From Shewanella yunxiaonensis (GTDB lineage: Bacteria; Pseudomonadota; Gammaproteobacteria; Enterobacterales; Shewanellaceae), in contig NZ_CP073587.1 of assembly GCF_018223345.1 (NCBI RefSeq), positions 1,895,001 through 1,959,000 on the forward strand: DNA of 64,000 nt, written 5' to 3'. The notes below the pieces were generated by a model. The model saw only the letters and a program-made list of their open reading frames with translations, did no database searches and was not told where the DNA came from. Numbering within the stretch: the first letter of the stretch is position 1; the number at the start of each line of letters is the position of its first letter. A program made the position numbers and the translations under genes. Of the stretch, positions 1 to 9,059 are shown one piece after another.

Positions 1-55
1 ATGGTGATTTGCTGTGCAACTGCCGGTGTTTTATCAATCAATAGATAATATAGTG

Positions 56-1420
56 TCAGAATTCAATAACATCACTGTGACGTATTCGGCGTTGAATCAC
101 TTTAAGACGAACTGCATAAAGCATTGCTGCAGTAGTTAAACCGGCAATTAAACCGCACCAGAAGCCGTAAGCGCCAAGTTTGGGTATGATTAAATCCGTA
201 TATGCCAACAGATATCCCAGTGGCATGCCGACACCCCAATAGGCAAAAAGAGTAATGTAAAAAGCACTGCGAGTGTCTTTGTACCCCCGCAATGCGCCCG
301 CTGAAATTACCTGCACTGAATCTGACAGTTGATAAAGCGCTGCCATTAACATCAACCCAGACGCTAATGCAACCACTTGAGGATTTTTGTTGTAGAGCAA
401 TGCGATATTTTCTCTTAACAATACCGTCAGTAGTGCAGTACATGCCGCGAGCGAGAACCCTAGAAGTAATCCAGTTTTGCTGACAATTGCGGATTGTTCT
501 GGTTCATTGCGTCCCAAGTAATAGCCGACGCGAATCGACACGGCGATACCAATAGACAATGGCACCATGAACACCATTGATGAAAAGTTGAGTGCTATTT
601 GATGGCTCGCCACTACGTTTGCGCCCAACGGTGCCAGCAGCAGCGCTATGATAGAAAATAAGCTCACCTCAAAAAACAACGCGAGCGCTACGGGCATCCC
701 CAGTTTGCTCATTTGCAGTATTGTTTGCCATTGTGGCCGGACAAACTCGTCGGGTAAGCGTGCCGCTTTAAATTTCGGATGCCATTGCATGTAAATGAGC
801 ATACTTAAACACATTGCCCAAAAGACCAATGAGGTAGCAACACCGCATCCTGCCCCCCCCATAGCGGGCAAACCCAAATGCCCATAGATAAATATATAAT
901 TTGCAGGAATATTTACTGCGAGTCCTACAAAACCGATGATCATTGCCGGCATCGTGTAAGAAATACCTTCACTACAACTGCGCAGTACTTGGTAAATGAG
1001 AAACGCTGGCGCGCCCCACAAGATGCCGTGAATATAATTTTCTGTGACGACATAAAGCGCTGGATCTAAGTTCATGTGATCCAGAACAAAACTGGCAGAA
1101 TTGAGAAACAGCATCACACCGATGGCACCAAATGTGGCAATATAAACCCCTTGATAAGCCAAGGGACGGATCTTGTCACTTTGTCCGGCGCCAAAATGAT
1201 GTGCAATCATCGGCGTAAAGGTTAGCAATAAGCCATTAACAAACAGTATTGCCGGTAGCCACAGACTAGTACCGATAGCGACGGCAGCCATATCTTTGGC
1301 ACTCACGCGGCCAGCCATCATGGTGTCAATAAACCCCATCATGGTTTGCGTAACCTGAGCTACCAACACTGGCAAGGCTAATTGAATAATACGTTTGGCA
1401 TGAAAAGCTAACTGCGCCAT
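56..1420 (-). CDS. MATE family multidrug efflux transporter (NorM/MdtK type)
   Basis: A 454-residue polytopic inner-membrane protein with two MatE halves (about residues 12-172 and 238-400) and roughly 12 hydrophobic segments. Family members export cationic drugs and dyes in exchange for Na+ or H+. The start is the ATG preceded by an AAAGGA ribosome-binding site. It is divergent from riboflavin synthase with only 28 bp between the two starts, the same arrangement as mdtK (norM) and ribC in enterics, which supports a NorM/MdtK assignment. The family is certain; the substrate is inferred only. The 55 bp before the stop codon, at the window edge, hold nothing recognisable. Confidence 0.93.
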   Translation of the reverse strand: MAQLAFHAKRIIQLALPVLVAQVTQTMMGFIDTMMAGRVSAKDMAAVAIGTSLWLPAILFVNGLLLTFTPMIAHHFGAGQSDKIRPLAYQGVYIATFGAIGVMLFLNSASFVLDHMNLDPALYVVTENYIHGILWGAPAFLIYQVLRSCSEGISYTMPAMIIGFVGLAVNIPANYIFIYGHLGLPAMGGAGCGVATSLVFWAMCLSMLIYMQWHPKFKAARLPDEFVRPQWQTILQMSKLGMPVALALFFEVSLFSIIALLLAPLGANVVASHQIALNFSSMVFMVPLSIGIAVSIRVGYYLGRNEPEQSAIVSKTGLLLGFSLAACTALLTVLLRENIALLYNKNPQVVALASGLMLMAALYQLSDSVQVISAGALRGYKDTRSAFYITLFAYWGVGMPLGYLLAYTDLIIPKLGAYGFWCGLIAGLTTAAMLYAVRLKVIQRRIRHSDVIEF

Positions 1421-1448
1421 GTCTGTCCTTTGAACCAGAGAGTAGAGA

Positions 1449-2069
1449 ATGTTTACAGGTATTGTTCAGGCCTGCTGTAAAGTGCTGGCAATTGAGAAAA
1501 AGCCAGGATTGCATACGTTGCAGATCGCGTTACCACCAGAATTACTGGAGGGATTGCAAACGGGAGCCAGTGTAGCCAATAACGGAGTATGTCTCACAGT
1601 TACGCGAGTGGGGCATGATAGGGCGTTTTTTGACGTAATGGAAGAGACGCTTAACCTGACTAATCTCGGTAATTTACAAGTTCATGATGACGTAAATATT
1701 GAGCGTTCATTGCAATTTGGCAAAGAGATCGGTGGCCATATTCTATCTGGACATATTCATACCCAAGCGAAATTGGTGACCGTTGATCAAACCGATACCC
1801 ACTATGATCTAACGTTAGAACTGCCGTCGGTTTGGATGAAGTATGTGCTTTACAAAGGCTTTATTGGTATTAATGGATGTAGTCTAACCATCGGAAATAT
1901 AAAGAACAATTGTTTTGTTCTGCACCTTATTCCAGAAACCTTAAGACTCACTAATCTTGGTCGTTATCAACCGGGTATGTTTTTTAATATTGAGATCGAT
2001 AGCCAAACCCAAACGATAGTTGATACCGTTGAGCGAGTATTGGCTCAAAAAGATGTAGCCCAGCGTTAA
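1449..2069 (+). CDS. ribE: Riboflavin synthase alpha subunit
   Basis: Catalyses dismutation of two 6,7-dimethyl-8-ribityllumazine molecules to riboflavin, the last step of riboflavin synthesis, in the cytoplasm. The 206-residue protein begins with the family signature MFTGIVQ and is built of two lumazine-binding repeats (about 1-95 and 96-195). Conserved stretches DVMEETLNLT and GGHILSGHI are visible. Length is close to the usual 205-215. The gene is called ribC in E. coli. It stands alone here, divergent from the MATE gene, and no FMN riboswitch is seen in the short intergenic space. Confidence 0.96.
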   Translation: MFTGIVQACCKVLAIEKKPGLHTLQIALPPELLEGLQTGASVANNGVCLTVTRVGHDRAFFDVMEETLNLTNLGNLQVHDDVNIERSLQFGKEIGGHILSGHIHTQAKLVTVDQTDTHYDLTLELPSVWMKYVLYKGFIGINGCSLTIGNIKNNCFVLHLIPETLRLTNLGRYQPGMFFNIEIDSQTQTIVDTVERVLAQKDVAQR

Positions 2070-2080
2070 CCCGTAATCCA

Positions 2081-2275
2081 CTAATAAAATTGTTCATCGT
2101 CAGCATCAACATGCAATTCAATGCGTTGATGCTGATGATCGATATGCATACGGATGTGGATAGGATTGCAGCAAATTCGGCAATCACTGTAAAACTCTTG
2201 ATCACCACCGCTGGAGTCAAGTTGCAGTGTCTGTTGGTGCCCACAATATGGGCAGCAGATAGTTTGCTGTTTCAT
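2081..2275 (-). CDS. CPXCG-motif cysteine-rich protein
   Basis: A 64-residue protein with a zinc-ribbon-like pattern: CPYCG near the N-terminus and a second Cys pair (DCRICC) about 25 residues later, followed by an acidic C-terminal half. It belongs to the small CPXCG cysteine-rich family found in many gammaproteobacteria; its function is unknown. Two ATGs lie close together. The second (at 2275) is chosen because GAGG lies 8 nt upstream of it, while the first (2281) overlaps the spacer. It is convergent with ribE, with 11 bp between the stops. Confidence 0.85.
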   Translation of the reverse strand: MKQQTICCPYCGHQQTLQLDSSGGDQEFYSDCRICCNPIHIRMHIDHQHQRIELHVDADDEQFY

Positions 2276-2482
2276 TGACATTACCTCGGTTGATTAACTC
2301 TCTTAGAGTATAGATGAGCGGCATCTAATGTGCTGTAGCCGCATCAATGCTCAATTCATTTAAGTGTTATAAATTTCTTGCGCCATAACCTGAAATAATC
2401 TTTATGTTTTTCAATGAAATGTTACGAGTACGTCTTTCTCAGAGGATATTTTCAAAAGGTGTAAGGTAACTTTACGAAGGCA

Positions 2483-2496
2483 TCACATTAATGTGA
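2483..2496. promoter_or_regulatory. Perfect 14-bp palindrome upstream of thrS
   Basis: TCACATTAATGTGA is a perfect inverted repeat about 180 bp upstream of the thrS start and about 200 bp upstream of the divergent CPXCG gene. It has the symmetry of a transcription-factor operator. I cannot assign a regulator: the half-sites TCACA/TGTGA are those of CRP but in the opposite order. Confidence 0.35.
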
Positions 2497-2551
2497 ATTA
2501 GTGTTAGATTTGGTTGCGTCTACAAAGGCTTATCCATTAAAATCGTCAGCT

Positions 2552-2598
2552 CGTTTTACCGATGCCAAGGCTCTTGTATTGTCTTTCTCAGTAAAACG
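2552..2598 (+). promoter_or_regulatory. thrS leader upstream stem-loop (operator domain 4-like)
   Basis: CGTTTTAC at 2552-2559 is perfectly complementary to GTAAAACG at 2591-2598, giving an 8-bp stem with a 31-nt apical part that contains a small GCC-AA-GGC hairpin. It lies upstream of an unstructured, T-rich stretch and of the anticodon-like hairpin near the thrS start. In E. coli the thrS operator has the same order: an acceptor-arm mimic (domain 4), a single-stranded linker, then an anticodon mimic (domain 2). The pairing is seen in the sequence; the functional equivalence is inferred. Confidence 0.5.
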
Positions 2599-2631
2599 CA
2601 CACGTTTTTTAATTCTGTTTATTTGAATCAG

Positions 2632-2662
2632 CCAAGTGGCCCTGCGTGTGGGTCACCACTGG
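2632..2662 (+). promoter_or_regulatory. thrS translational operator, anticodon-arm mimic
   Basis: A hairpin directly upstream of the thrS Shine-Dalgarno sequence (AAGGA, 2666-2670). AGTGG (2635-2639) pairs with CCACT (2656-2660). CCC (2640-2642) pairs with GGG (2650-2652), with a TCA bulge. An outer CC/GG adds two pairs. The 7-nt loop TGCGTGT places CGT exactly where a tRNA has its anticodon, and CGU is a threonine anticodon. In E. coli, ThrRS binds such a hairpin in its own mRNA and blocks ribosome loading. The same feedback is inferred here. Confidence 0.65.
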
Positions 2663-2676
2663 ACTAAGGATTATTC

Positions 2677-4605
2677 ATGCCTGTTATTACTCTGCCGGAT
2701 GGAAGCAAACGCGAATTTGCCAATCCTGTCTCGACTCTGGATGTTGCCGCCGATATCGGTCCAGGCCTCGCAAAAGCCTGTGTAGCCGGACGTGTTAATG
2801 GTCAGTTGAAAGATGCTTGCGATCGGATCACTGAAGACGCCGAACTCTCCATTATTACCGCTAAAGATCAGGAAGGACTGGAAATTATTCGTCACTCCTG
2901 TGCCCACCTTTTGGGGCATGCCATTAAGCAATTGTGGCCAGAGACCAAAATGGCGATCGGACCAGTGATCGATAATGGCTTCTACTACGATGTTGATTTA
3001 GAACATAAGTTAACACAAGAAGATCTCGATAAACTGGAAGCTCGGATGTTAGAGCTGGCTAAGACTGATTACGACGTAGTAAAACGTGTCGTCAGTTGGC
3101 AGGAAGCGCGCGATGCTTTTGCACAGCGCGGTGAACCATACAAAATGGCAATCCTTGATGAAAACATCAGTAAGGATGATCATCCGGCACTTTATCATCA
3201 TCAAGAATATACAGACATGTGTCGTGGTCCACACGTGCCTAACATGCGCTTATGCCACTACTTCAAACTGATGAATATTGCGGGCGCATACTGGCGCGGT
3301 AACTCCGATAATAAGATGTTGCAGCGTATTTATGGTACGGCTTGGGGTGATAAAAAAGCGCTTAAAGCCTACCTGCAACGCTTGGAAGAAGCCGCAAAAC
3401 GTGACCATCGAAAAATTGGTAAGCAGCTCGATCTCTACCATATGCAAGAAGAAGCACCCGGTATGGTGTTCTGGCATCATGATGGCTGGAGTATTTTCCG
3501 TGAACTTGAGCGTTTCGTTCGCACAAAGTTAGATGCGTACGACTATCAGGAAGTGAAAGGTCCGTTCATGATGGACCGGGTACTGTGGGAACGCTCAGGC
3601 CACTGGGATAAATATTCTGAAGCGATGTTCACCACTTCCAGCGAAAACCGTGAATATGCGATTAAGCCAATGAACTGCCCTGGGCATGTTCAGATCTTTA
3701 ACCAGGGGCTTAAATCCTATCGTGATTTGCCGCTGCGTATGGCTGAATTTGGTAGTTGTCACCGTAACGAACCATCAGGCTCCTTGCACGGTCTGATGCG
3801 TGTTCGTGGTTTCACTCAGGATGATGCACATATTTTCTGTGCGGAAGACCAGGTTCAACAAGAAGTTAGTAGTTGTATCAAGATGGTTTATGACATCTAT
3901 TCAACTTTTGGCTTTCAAAATATCGTCGTTAAGTTGTCCACTCGTCCTGAAAAACGTATTGGTGATGATGCCATGTGGGATCGTGCTGAAGCTGCACTAA
4001 AAGAAGCGCTGACCCATAACAATATCGAATACGAAATTTTGCCAGGTGAAGGTGCTTTCTACGGGCCTAAGATTGAGTTTACACTGCATGACTGTTTGGA
4101 CCGTGCTTGGCAATGCGGCACAGTGCAATTGGATTATGCGTTACCTGGACGTTTAGGTGCTACCTACGTGGCTGAAGATAACAGCCGACAGGTACCGGTG
4201 ATGATCCACCGTGCAATTTTAGGTTCGTTAGAACGCTTTATCGGTATTTTGATTGAAGAATACGCCGGTAAATTCCCAGTATGGCTGGCTCCATCTCAGG
4301 TTGTGGTAATGAATATTACCGATAAGCAGTCTGATTATGTTGAAGAAGTCGTCAGTCTTTTCAAGTCTCAAGGCATCCGTGCGTGTAAGGACTTGAGGAA
4401 TGAGAAAATTGGCTTTAAAATACGCGAGCACACATTGCAACGGGTTCCTTATTTGCTGGTCGTAGGCGATCAGGAAATGGAGAATAGGGAAGTTGCAGTA
4501 CGCACCCGGGACGGGGTCGACTTAGGCAAGATGAGCATCGATGCTTTTGCAGCCAAAGTAACTAAACAGATTTCGCTCCGTAGTCTTGAATTGTTGGAGG
4601 AATAG
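2677..4605 (+). CDS. thrS: Threonyl-tRNA synthetase
   Basis: Charges tRNA-Thr with threonine in the cytoplasm and edits mischarged Ser-tRNA-Thr. The protein has 642 residues, the same length as E. coli ThrRS. An N-terminal TGS domain (about 1-62) is followed by the editing domain, a class II catalytic core with zinc-binding MNCPGH and the motif 2 region [12 protein letters not shown], and a C-terminal anticodon-binding domain. The ATG has AAGGA 6 nt upstream. It is first in the thrS-infC-rpmI-rplT operon, with only 3 nt between its stop and the infC start. Its leader carries tRNA-like stem-loops, suggesting translational autoregulation. Confidence 0.98.
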   Translation: MPVITLPDGSKREFANPVSTLDVAADIGPGLAKACVAGRVNGQLKDACDRITEDAELSIITAKDQEGLEIIRHSCAHLLGHAIKQLWPETKMAIGPVIDNGFYYDVDLEHKLTQEDLDKLEARMLELAKTDYDVVKRVVSWQEARDAFAQRGEPYKMAILDENISKDDHPALYHHQEYTDMCRGPHVPNMRLCHYFKLMNIAGAYWRGNSDNKMLQRIYGTAWGDKKALKAYLQRLEEAAKRDHRKIGKQLDLYHMQEEAPGMVFWHHDGWSIFRELERFVRTKLDAYDYQEVKGPFMMDRVLWERSGHWDKYSEAMFTTSSENREYAIKPMNCPGHVQIFNQGLKSYRDLPLRMAEFGSCHRNEPSGSLHGLMRVRGFTQDDAHIFCAEDQVQQEVSSCIKMVYDIYSTFGFQNIVVKLSTRPEKRIGDDAMWDRAEAALKEALTHNNIEYEILPGEGAFYGPKIEFTLHDCLDRAWQCGTVQLDYALPGRLGATYVAEDNSRQVPVMIHRAILGSLERFIGILIEEYAGKFPVWLAPSQVVVMNITDKQSDYVEEVVSLFKSQGIRACKDLRNEKIGFKIREHTLQRVPYLLVVGDQEMENREVAVRTRDGVDLGKMSIDAFAAKVTKQISLRSLELLEE

Positions 4606-4608
4606 GTC

Positions 4609-5151
4609 ATAAAGATCAAAAAAACAGCAGGCCGTCAGGCGGCCCCTAATAGAATCAATGATGAAATTACCGGCGTATCTGAAGTACGTTTGGTAGGAGT
4701 TGAAGGAGAGGCAATCGGGGTTGTTGGTATCAGACAAGCCCAAGAGCAGGCTGATGACGCAGGTTTAGACCTGGTAGAGATCAGTCCTAATGCCGAGCCG
4801 CCTGTATGCCGTATCATGGACTACGGTAAGTTTCTGTTCGATAAGGCTAAAGCCCAGAAAGAACAGAAGAAGAAGCAGAAACAGGTCCAGGTGAAGGAAA
4901 TTAAATTCCGCCCTGGTACTGACGAAAACGACTATCAGGTAAAACTACGCAACCTGATTCGTTTTCTGGAAGACGGAGACAAAGCGAAAGTTACGTTGCG
5001 TTTCCGCGGGCGCGAATTAGCGCATCAAGGGCTAGGTATGGAACTGATGAACCGTATCAAAGCCGATCTTGATGATGTCGCAGTGGTTGAAGCTTTCCCG
5101 AAAATGGAAGGCCGTCAAGCTGTGATGGTGCTAGCGCCGAAGAAAAAATAG
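4609..5151 (+). CDS. infC: Translation initiation factor IF-3, AUA start
   Basis: IF-3 binds the 30S subunit, prevents premature 50S joining and discriminates against wrong start codons. No ATG, GTG or TTG gives the full protein. Reading from ATA at 4609 yields 180 residues, exactly the E. coli length, beginning [10 protein letters not shown] perfect GGAGG at 4596-4600 is 8 nt upstream. A TTG at 4690 lies well inside the conserved N-domain and is rejected. E. coli infC uses the similarly disfavoured AUU so that IF-3 can limit its own synthesis; AUA would serve the same feedback. N-domain, linker rich in KEQKKKQK, and C-domain ending in LAPKKK are all present. Confidence 0.92.
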   Translation: MKIKKTAGRQAAPNRINDEITGVSEVRLVGVEGEAIGVVGIRQAQEQADDAGLDLVEISPNAEPPVCRIMDYGKFLFDKAKAQKEQKKKQKQVQVKEIKFRPGTDENDYQVKLRNLIRFLEDGDKAKVTLRFRGRELAHQGLGMELMNRIKADLDDVAVVEAFPKMEGRQAVMVLAPKKK

Positions 5152-5228
5152 TAGGGCTATCAAAGTAGTGCGGGATATTCCCAAACTCGCCTTACGTTTT
5201 ATTAATTATCCCAATGCGGAGTTTTTAA

Positions 5229-5423
5229 ATGCCAAAAATGAAAACTGACCGCGGTGTGGCTAAGCGTTTTAAGAAAACCGCTAATGGTTTCAAACGCAAG
5301 CAAGCCCATCTGCGTCACATCCTGACCAAGAAGAGCACCAAGCGTAAGCGTCACCTGCGCGCTAAGTGTTTAGTTGCTAAAGTAGACGTGCCAGCAATTG
5401 CACGCCAACTGCCATACGCTTAG
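5229..5423 (+). CDS. rpmI: 50S ribosomal protein L35
   Basis: A 64-residue, very basic protein starting MPKMKTDRG, the standard L35 length and N-terminus, part of the large ribosomal subunit. A 77-nt gap separates it from infC. In E. coli this interval holds the site where L20 represses rpmI-rplT translation. The gap here contains GC-rich short complementary runs (GCGGGATATTCCC), but I cannot establish a pseudoknot by eye. It is followed 15 nt later by rplT. Confidence 0.97.
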
Positions 5424-5438
5424 TAGGAGGATTGAAAG

Positions 5439-5798
5439 ATGCCAAGAGTTAAGCGTGGTGTAACTGCACGTGCTCGTCACAAGAAAGTTCTGAAACTTGC
5501 CAAAGGTTACTACGGTGCCCGTTCACGTACTTATCGCGTAGCGGTACAGGCAGTAACTAAAGCTGGTCAGTATGCTTATCGTGACCGTCGCCAGAAAAAA
5601 CGTCAATTCCGTCAACTGTGGATTGCACGTATCAATGCGGCTTCACGTCAGAATGGTCTGTCTTACAGCCGTTTCATCAACGGTCTGAAGAAAGCGTCTA
5701 TCGAAATCGATCGTAAGATTTTGGCAGACATCGCTGTATTCGACAAAGTTGTATTTGCAACTTTGGTAGAAAAAGCAAAAGAAGCACTGGCAAACTAA
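5439..5798 (+). CDS. rplT: 50S ribosomal protein L20
   Basis: A 119-residue basic 23S rRNA-binding protein beginning [17 protein letters not shown], needed early in 50S assembly. The family length is 117-119. It has a good AGGAGG ribosome-binding site in the 15-nt space after rpmI. In related bacteria L20 represses its own operon. It is the last gene of the thrS-infC-rpmI-rplT operon and is followed by a clear terminator. Confidence 0.98.
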   Translation: MPRVKRGVTARARHKKVLKLAKGYYGARSRTYRVAVQAVTKAGQYAYRDRRQKKRQFRQLWIARINAASRQNGLSYSRFINGLKKASIEIDRKILADIAVFDKVVFATLVEKAKEALAN

Positions 5799-5828
5799 TT
5801 AACCAATAATTAGTTGTTGTTGCATTAA

Positions 5829-5853
5829 AAAGGGGCCATATGGTCCCTTTTTT
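5829..5853 (+). terminator. Rho-independent terminator of the thrS-rplT operon
   Basis: AAAGGGGCC pairs with GGTCCCTTT (one G-T wobble) around an ATAT loop and is followed by a run of T. It lies 30 nt after the rplT stop. Confidence 0.85.
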
Positions 5854-5910
5854 ATTATTTACCCAAAAAAGTCCGTCTCATACGGACATTATTCTAAAGG
5901 TTACGCCTTT

Positions 5911-6858
5911 CTATGGCGTGTAAATTCCTACCACCTCGATTCGCTGATGTGGCGCTGCTTTATCAAGATCGATATGCCCACGATTTTCCACATCCATAAA
6001 ATCAAATGCTGGCAAATCCGCGTCGGCTACCTCACCTGACACCTCTGCATGCGGATCCTGTTTTAGCGATACAAAGTCAAATGCGTTTCGGTCTACACCT
6101 TGTGAAGGCGCCGTATTTTGCATAGCGGTGAAGATCGTTTCTATGCGACCAGGAAATTGTTTGTCCCAACCTTTAAGCATACTTTTAATTTCTGCGCGTT
6201 TGAGATTTTCCTGGGAGCCACAGAGATTACAAGGAATGATAGGAAACTGTTTAAGTTTAGCGTATTCGGCAATGTCTTTTTCACGGGAATAGGCAAGGGG
6301 ACGGATCACCACATTTGCGCCATCATCAGATAACAACTTAGGTGGCATTGCTTTCAATTTGCCGCCATAAAACATATTCAGAAACAGCGTTTCAATAATG
6401 TCATCCCGATGGTGACCCAACGCTATTTTGGTAGCACCGATGCGATGGGCAAAGCCGTAGAGTGTGCCTCTGCGTAAACGTGAGCATAACGAACAGGTGG
6501 TTTTTCCCTCAGGGACCTTTTCCTTAACAATGGAATAGGTGTCCTTTTCCAAAATATGGTAGGGAATATTCAGACTGTCTAAATAGGCTGGCAATACATC
6601 TTCAGGAAATCCAGGTTGCTTCTGATCCAGATTCACCGCAACAATTTCAAATTTCACCGGCGCACGTTGCTGTAGGTTAAGCAGAATATCCAGCATGGCA
6701 TAACTGTCTTTACCACCAGACAGGCAACACATTACCCGATCACCTTCTTCAATCATATTGTAATCGGCGATTGCGCTGCCCATTTCTCTACGCAAACGTT
6801 TTTGTAATTTGTTCAGACGAGTGATCTGCTTTTTATCGAGTTCAGCTATTTCAACCAT
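5911..6858 (-). CDS. ttcA: tRNA 2-thiocytidine(32) synthetase TtcA
   Basis: ATP-dependent, Fe-S-containing enzyme that thiolates cytidine 32 of several tRNAs. The PP-loop SGGKDS is at residues 47-52, and the Cys pairs C122/C125 and C209/C212 (usual iron-sulfur ligands) are present. At 315 residues it is a normal length. The ATG lies directly after the T run of the upstream hairpin 6864-6896. The only AGGG that could act as a ribosome-binding site is inside that hairpin's stem, 12 nt from the ATG, which is unusual and may make translation depend on the fold. It lies downstream of uspE on the same strand. Confidence 0.96.
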   Translation of the reverse strand: MVEIAELDKKQITRLNKLQKRLRREMGSAIADYNMIEEGDRVMCCLSGGKDSYAMLDILLNLQQRAPVKFEIVAVNLDQKQPGFPEDVLPAYLDSLNIPYHILEKDTYSIVKEKVPEGKTTCSLCSRLRRGTLYGFAHRIGATKIALGHHRDDIIETLFLNMFYGGKLKAMPPKLLSDDGANVVIRPLAYSREKDIAEYAKLKQFPIIPCNLCGSQENLKRAEIKSMLKGWDKQFPGRIETIFTAMQNTAPSQGVDRNAFDFVSLKQDPHAEVSGEVADADLPAFDFMDVENRGHIDLDKAAPHQRIEVVGIYTP

Positions 6859-6896
6859 AAAAAACGCGCCCTGTTGCTGCTTAGGTCAGGGCGCGT
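6859..6896 (-). terminator. Terminator hairpin of uspE, abutting the ttcA start
   Basis: A perfect 10-bp GC-rich stem (ACGCGCCCTG at 6864-6873 with CAGGGCGCGT at 6887-6896) is followed, on the minus strand, by six T and then immediately by the ttcA ATG. It looks like an intrinsic terminator for uspE. Its 3' arm also contains the only SD-like AGGG ahead of ttcA. Confidence 0.75.
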
Positions 6897-6928
6897 ATTA
6901 TTCCAGCTAATGTTTTTAGCGTAAAGCA

Positions 6929-7858
6929 CTAATCTTCTAACGGTGACTTGTAGCCATCGGGTTTAATCGCCAGTAAATCACAGTTAATTGCATCAATTAC
7001 ATGTTCAGCTGTGTTACCAATCAATGCAGCGGAAAATCCTGTCCTACCGACGGTTCCCAGGATCACGAGTTCAGCGTCAATCTTTTCCGCGACTTCAGGA
7101 ATGACATCTTCAGGCAGACCTTCTTTCACATGGCAGTTATTACAGTCAACACCATAGTTATTGGCTAAATAATTTACGCGTTGCTCGTGCTGCATCCGGA
7201 TGGTTTCATTGTATGTGTGGGCATCAAAATCTGGCAGCTCAATAGCCAAATTCACTGGCGTACCAGGATACCCATTTACCAAATGGATTTCGGCATTGAA
7301 TTTGGAAGCAATGGCCTGTGCATGCTCAATAATTCTACCGTTGAGCGATTGATGATCTTCATCTTCTGAAGCCACATTCACTGCACAGAGGATTTTACCG
7401 TTTAGTGGCCAGGATTTTTCTTTAACCAGCAAAACGGGGAGGGGAGCTTTACGCAACAAATGCCAGTCCGTAGGCGTAAAAATCACGGCCTTAAGCTTAT
7501 CGTGCTCATGAGTGCCTTTAACTAGAAGGTCAAATTTACCGTCGATAGCGAATTTAATAATGCTTTCAAATGGGCGGTTATGCCATACCACCTCATATTT
7601 CATGTCAATATCTCTTTCTAGATATGGCTTAATCATATCTGCTAGCCAGGCTTTGCGCTGGTTGATAACACCCAGTCTCATGGCTTCCCGCTCTTGATTA
7701 GACAAGATCGAAGTCATTTCATAAGAGAGGTCAAAGATAGACAAAAATGCGGTAACTGAAGCGTTATTGCGGCTAGCAAGTTCAGCAGCTCTTGCGAGTG
7801 CTGATTGCACATCAGAGGTAGGATCGACAACAACCAATAACTTTTTATAGTCCATCAT
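6929..7858 (-). CDS. uspE: Universal stress protein UspE
   Basis: A 309-residue protein made of two tandem Usp (rossmann-like) domains, about residues 3-150 and 155-305, which is the UspE architecture. The C-terminal half carries the nucleotide-binding-like stretch GTVGRTGFSAALIGNTAE. It is a cytoplasmic stress protein linked to oxidative and DNA-damage resistance and motility in E. coli. Two ATGs open the frame; the first has AAGGA about 9 nt upstream. uspE directly downstream of fnr is a conserved gammaproteobacterial arrangement. Confidence 0.93.
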   Translation of the reverse strand: MMDYKKLLVVVDPTSDVQSALARAAELASRNNASVTAFLSIFDLSYEMTSILSNQEREAMRLGVINQRKAWLADMIKPYLERDIDMKYEVVWHNRPFESIIKFAIDGKFDLLVKGTHEHDKLKAVIFTPTDWHLLRKAPLPVLLVKEKSWPLNGKILCAVNVASEDEDHQSLNGRIIEHAQAIASKFNAEIHLVNGYPGTPVNLAIELPDFDAHTYNETIRMQHEQRVNYLANNYGVDCNNCHVKEGLPEDVIPEVAEKIDAELVILGTVGRTGFSAALIGNTAEHVIDAINCDLLAIKPDGYKSPLED

Positions 7859-7955
7859 GGCAGTTTTTCCTTTTTCCAGATGACATAACTATATCATGTG
7901 CCATCACTGGCAATTTGTCTTGTTGGAGATCAAAAAATTAATGCTAAATGCAGGG

Positions 7956-8699
7956 TTACCGCGCAATACCTCCCAATTGGTATAGTGCGGCGGTATCGAC
8001 AATGGTAATGTACTTGCCGTTTACTTCGATTAAACCTGACTTCTGAAATCTACCTAATAGACGGCTGATAGTCTCGACTGTAAGACCCAGATAATTCCCG
8101 ATATCGCCTCGCGTCATACTGAGACGAAATTCCCGCGGAGAAAAGCCGCGATTACCATATCTGACAGCGAGATTGCCGATAAATGCAGCTAGGCGTTCTT
8201 CCGCATTCTTTTTACTCAGCAGTAGGATCATGCTTTGATCTGTCATAATCTCACTGCTCATCATGCGCAGAATTTGCTGCCGAAGTTTTGGCATTGTGCC
8301 GGACAATTCATCCAGAGTATTGAACGGAATTTCGCACACCATGGATGTTTCAAGTGCTTGCGCAAAACTTTGATGCTGCTGAGAGTGAATGCCATCAAAG
8401 CCGATAACGTCACCGGCAAGGTGAAACCCCGTAATTTGCTCATCGCCTTGTTCGGTAATGGTATAACTCTTAATGGTGCCAGAACGTATAGCATAAAGAG
8501 ACTTGAGAGAGTCTCCAGATTTAAATAATTGCTCGCCTTTTTGGATAGGCTTTTTACGCTCGATAATGTTATCGAGTTGGTCTAACTCATTGTTATTTAG
8601 AGTGAAAGGAATACATAGCGTACCCATACTGCAGTCATGACAATGAATCGCACAACCTCCCGTAGCAGGACGGCGGAGTTTATTATTATCAATAGCCAT
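7956..8699 (-). CDS. etrA: Fnr/EtrA oxygen-sensing transcriptional regulator
   Basis: CRP/Fnr-family global regulator of anaerobic metabolism, called EtrA in Shewanella. Cys20, Cys23, Cys29 and Cys122 match the four [4Fe-4S] ligands of E. coli Fnr at identical positions when translation starts at the ATG at 8699. An upstream TTG at 8711 is therefore rejected. The helix-turn-helix around 197-218 contains E209, S212 and R213, the residues that read the TTGAT half-site. The protein has 247 residues. It is followed by uspE after a 97-bp gap. About 330 bp upstream lies the insertion sequence at 9032, which separates it from its usual upstream neighbours. Confidence 0.96.
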   Translation of the reverse strand: MAIDNNKLRRPATGGCAIHCHDCSMGTLCIPFTLNNNELDQLDNIIERKKPIQKGEQLFKSGDSLKSLYAIRSGTIKSYTITEQGDEQITGFHLAGDVIGFDGIHSQQHQSFAQALETSMVCEIPFNTLDELSGTMPKLRQQILRMMSSEIMTDQSMILLLSKKNAEERLAAFIGNLAVRYGNRGFSPREFRLSMTRGDIGNYLGLTVETISRLLGRFQKSGLIEVNGKYITIVDTAALYQLGGIAR

Positions 8700-9026
8700 A
8701 GTCGTTCTCAAATGAAACTGCTGGTGTCATGTTAACTAAAATCCTGCAGTACTACCAGTCGGCGGATAAAATCGTTGTAGAAAAACCGAAGGCCAGCCCA
8801 AAAGCGATTAGAATTGGTTGCTTTTTAGCCAGATTGGAGGAGTTTATAGTCCAAAGGTTATTTAGATAATCAGGATTGATTATATTTATATATTAATGGC
8901 TTACTTGGCATGAACGGGAATATACAAGGTGTTATTCGGAACTTTTAAACCAGAGTTCATAACGATAATCTCAGCGGCTAAACCTAGGACTTTCCACATG
9001 AAGACCTTCATAGAGATAACATCGCA
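8700..9026. other. Intergenic region between etrA and the insertion sequence
   Basis: No convincing gene. It must contain the etrA promoter, but I see no Fnr-type TTGAT-N4-ATCAA palindrome. A minus-strand ORF of 36 codons (8901-9011) lacks a ribosome-binding site. A second open stretch ending at 8752 has hydrophobic codons but no start. The region is AT-rich and looks like decayed or non-coding DNA next to the IS insertion. Confidence 0.4.
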
Positions 9027-9031
9027 TTTAG
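9027..9031. repeat. Target site duplication, left copy (TTTAG)
   Basis: The 5-bp TTTAG immediately outside the left IS end is identical to 10350-10354 outside the right end. Five base pairs is usual for IS2-type elements. Confidence 0.85.
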
Positions 9032-9059
9032 TGTAGTTGCCCCCACCAAAACGGACAGC

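Noticed and set aside
4690..5151. infC starting at TTG 4690
   Set aside because: It removes the conserved N-terminal 27 residues and has a poorer ribosome-binding site than the ATA at 4609.
8752..8892. Minus-strand open stretch with a hydrophobic tail
   Set aside because: No ATG, GTG or TTG start; it might be a gene remnant but cannot be supported.
8901..9011. 36-codon minus-strand ORF between etrA and the IS
   Set aside because: No ribosome-binding site, no recognisable similarity, and nothing else supports translation.
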